Assembly (NCBI GenBank): GCA_913062735.1 | Contig: CAJXWI010000218.1 | Span: 1-5,258, forward strand | Direction of reading: 5' to 3' | DNA: 5,258 nucleotides | From: an uncultured Arcobacter sp. | GTDB lineage: Bacteria > Campylobacterota > Campylobacteria > Campylobacterales > Arcobacteraceae | Shown here: positions 4,867 to 5,258 of the stretch, piece by piece | Position numbering within the stretch: position 1 is the stretch's first letter | Layout of the letters: each line of letters opens with the position of its first letter | The notes under the pieces: generated by a model | What the model saw: only the letters and a program-made list of their open reading frames with translations | Databases searched by the model: none | Told to the model about the DNA's origin: nothing | Position numbers and translations under genes: made by a program

Positions 4867-5258
4867 TTATTCTACATTTAACATTTTATTTGTTGAGGCA
4901 ATCAAATGATGAATATTATCTGGTTCAATAGAAGCATGTCCTGCACTTAATCCAATCAGTAGCTCAGAGTTATTTAATTCTTTATGTAATAACCAAGCAT
5001 TATCAAAAGGACAAACTATATCGTAACGCCCATGAATAATACAAGTAGGGATATCTTGAATTTTATAACAATTTTCCAAAATTTGATTTTCTTTTATAAA
5101 AAAGGCATTCACCATATAATGCGCTTCATGACGTGCGAGCGTCCAAGAAGCTTCATCATTTGTATTCGCTTTTAAAAACTCTTCATTAGGAACAAGGGTT
5201 ACACAAGAAATTTCCCATTTACTCCAAGCCTTGGCTAGTTTTTTTGCTGCTTCTTTAT
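4867..5258 (-). CDS. pip: Proline iminopeptidase, C-terminal part (5' end outside window)
   Basis: The frame is open to the right edge, giving the last 130 or so residues. An internal ATG at 5115 is not the start, because clear family sequence lies upstream of it. WSKWEISCVTLVP and ARHEAHYMVNAFF match the lid region of bacterial proline iminopeptidases (alpha/beta hydrolase fold, peptidase family S33). IHGRYDIVCP carries the catalytic Asp and LSAGHASIEP carries the catalytic His, with correct spacing for the family. The nucleophile Ser in the GGSWGS region and the oxyanion HGGPG motif lie outside the window. The enzyme removes N-terminal proline from peptides in the cytoplasm. A related alpha/beta hydrolase is possible, but GRYDxVCP makes pip the best call. 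It is followed after one base by the DCC gene, so the two are almost certainly one transcript. Confidence 0.88.
   Translation of the reverse strand, partial: KEAAKKLAKAWSKWEISCVTLVPNEEFLKANTNDEASWTLARHEAHYMVNAFFIKENQILENCYKIQDIPTCIIHGRYDIVCPFDNAWLLHKELNNSELLIGLSAGHASIEPDNIHHLIASTNKMLNVE

Overview
The window is AT-rich bacterial DNA with compact intergenic regions, AGG-type ribosome binding sites and heavy use of AAA, TTT and ATT codons. Base composition, codon use and gene families together suggest a Campylobacterota genome, most likely Arcobacter-like. That assignment is inference from style and families, because no rRNA or other marker gene is present. I see no mobile element, CRISPR array, tRNA, rRNA or toxin-antitoxin pair.

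Layout, left to right. A class I SAM-dependent methyltransferase of the RlmI/RlmK type lies on the minus strand and runs off the left edge (1-831). It is divergent from a plus-strand TSUP (TauE/SafE) membrane permease (947-1714). A perfect 11-bp inverted repeat sits between them (868-901). The permease converges on a long minus-strand series across a perfect hairpin (1714-1738). Reading rightwards, so against transcription, the series is: a DUF3050 heme-oxygenase-like protein (1744-2517); a stand-alone RNase H-fold protein (2621-3124); a 45-residue single-pass membrane protein (3194-3331); a LysE/RhtB-type exporter (3443-4078); a 69-residue two-helix membrane protein (4136-4345); a DCC-type thiol-disulfide oxidoreductase (4470-4865); and the C-terminal part of a proline iminopeptidase (4867-5258), which enters from the right edge.

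Most genes look independent. The only tight pair is the peptidase and the DCC protein, separated by one base. The exporter ends in its own terminator, a 24-bp perfect palindrome that contains its stop codon. The small membrane protein follows with its own TATAAT box, which overlaps a 16/19 match to the classical Fur box. An iron-responsive small membrane protein, possibly co-transcribed with the RNase H gene, is therefore the most interesting possibility here. The DUF3050 protein, of unknown reaction, is the second item of interest because it carries a candidate di-metal ligand set.

Overall this looks like ordinary chromosomal housekeeping and transport DNA. I found no convincing new multi-gene system.
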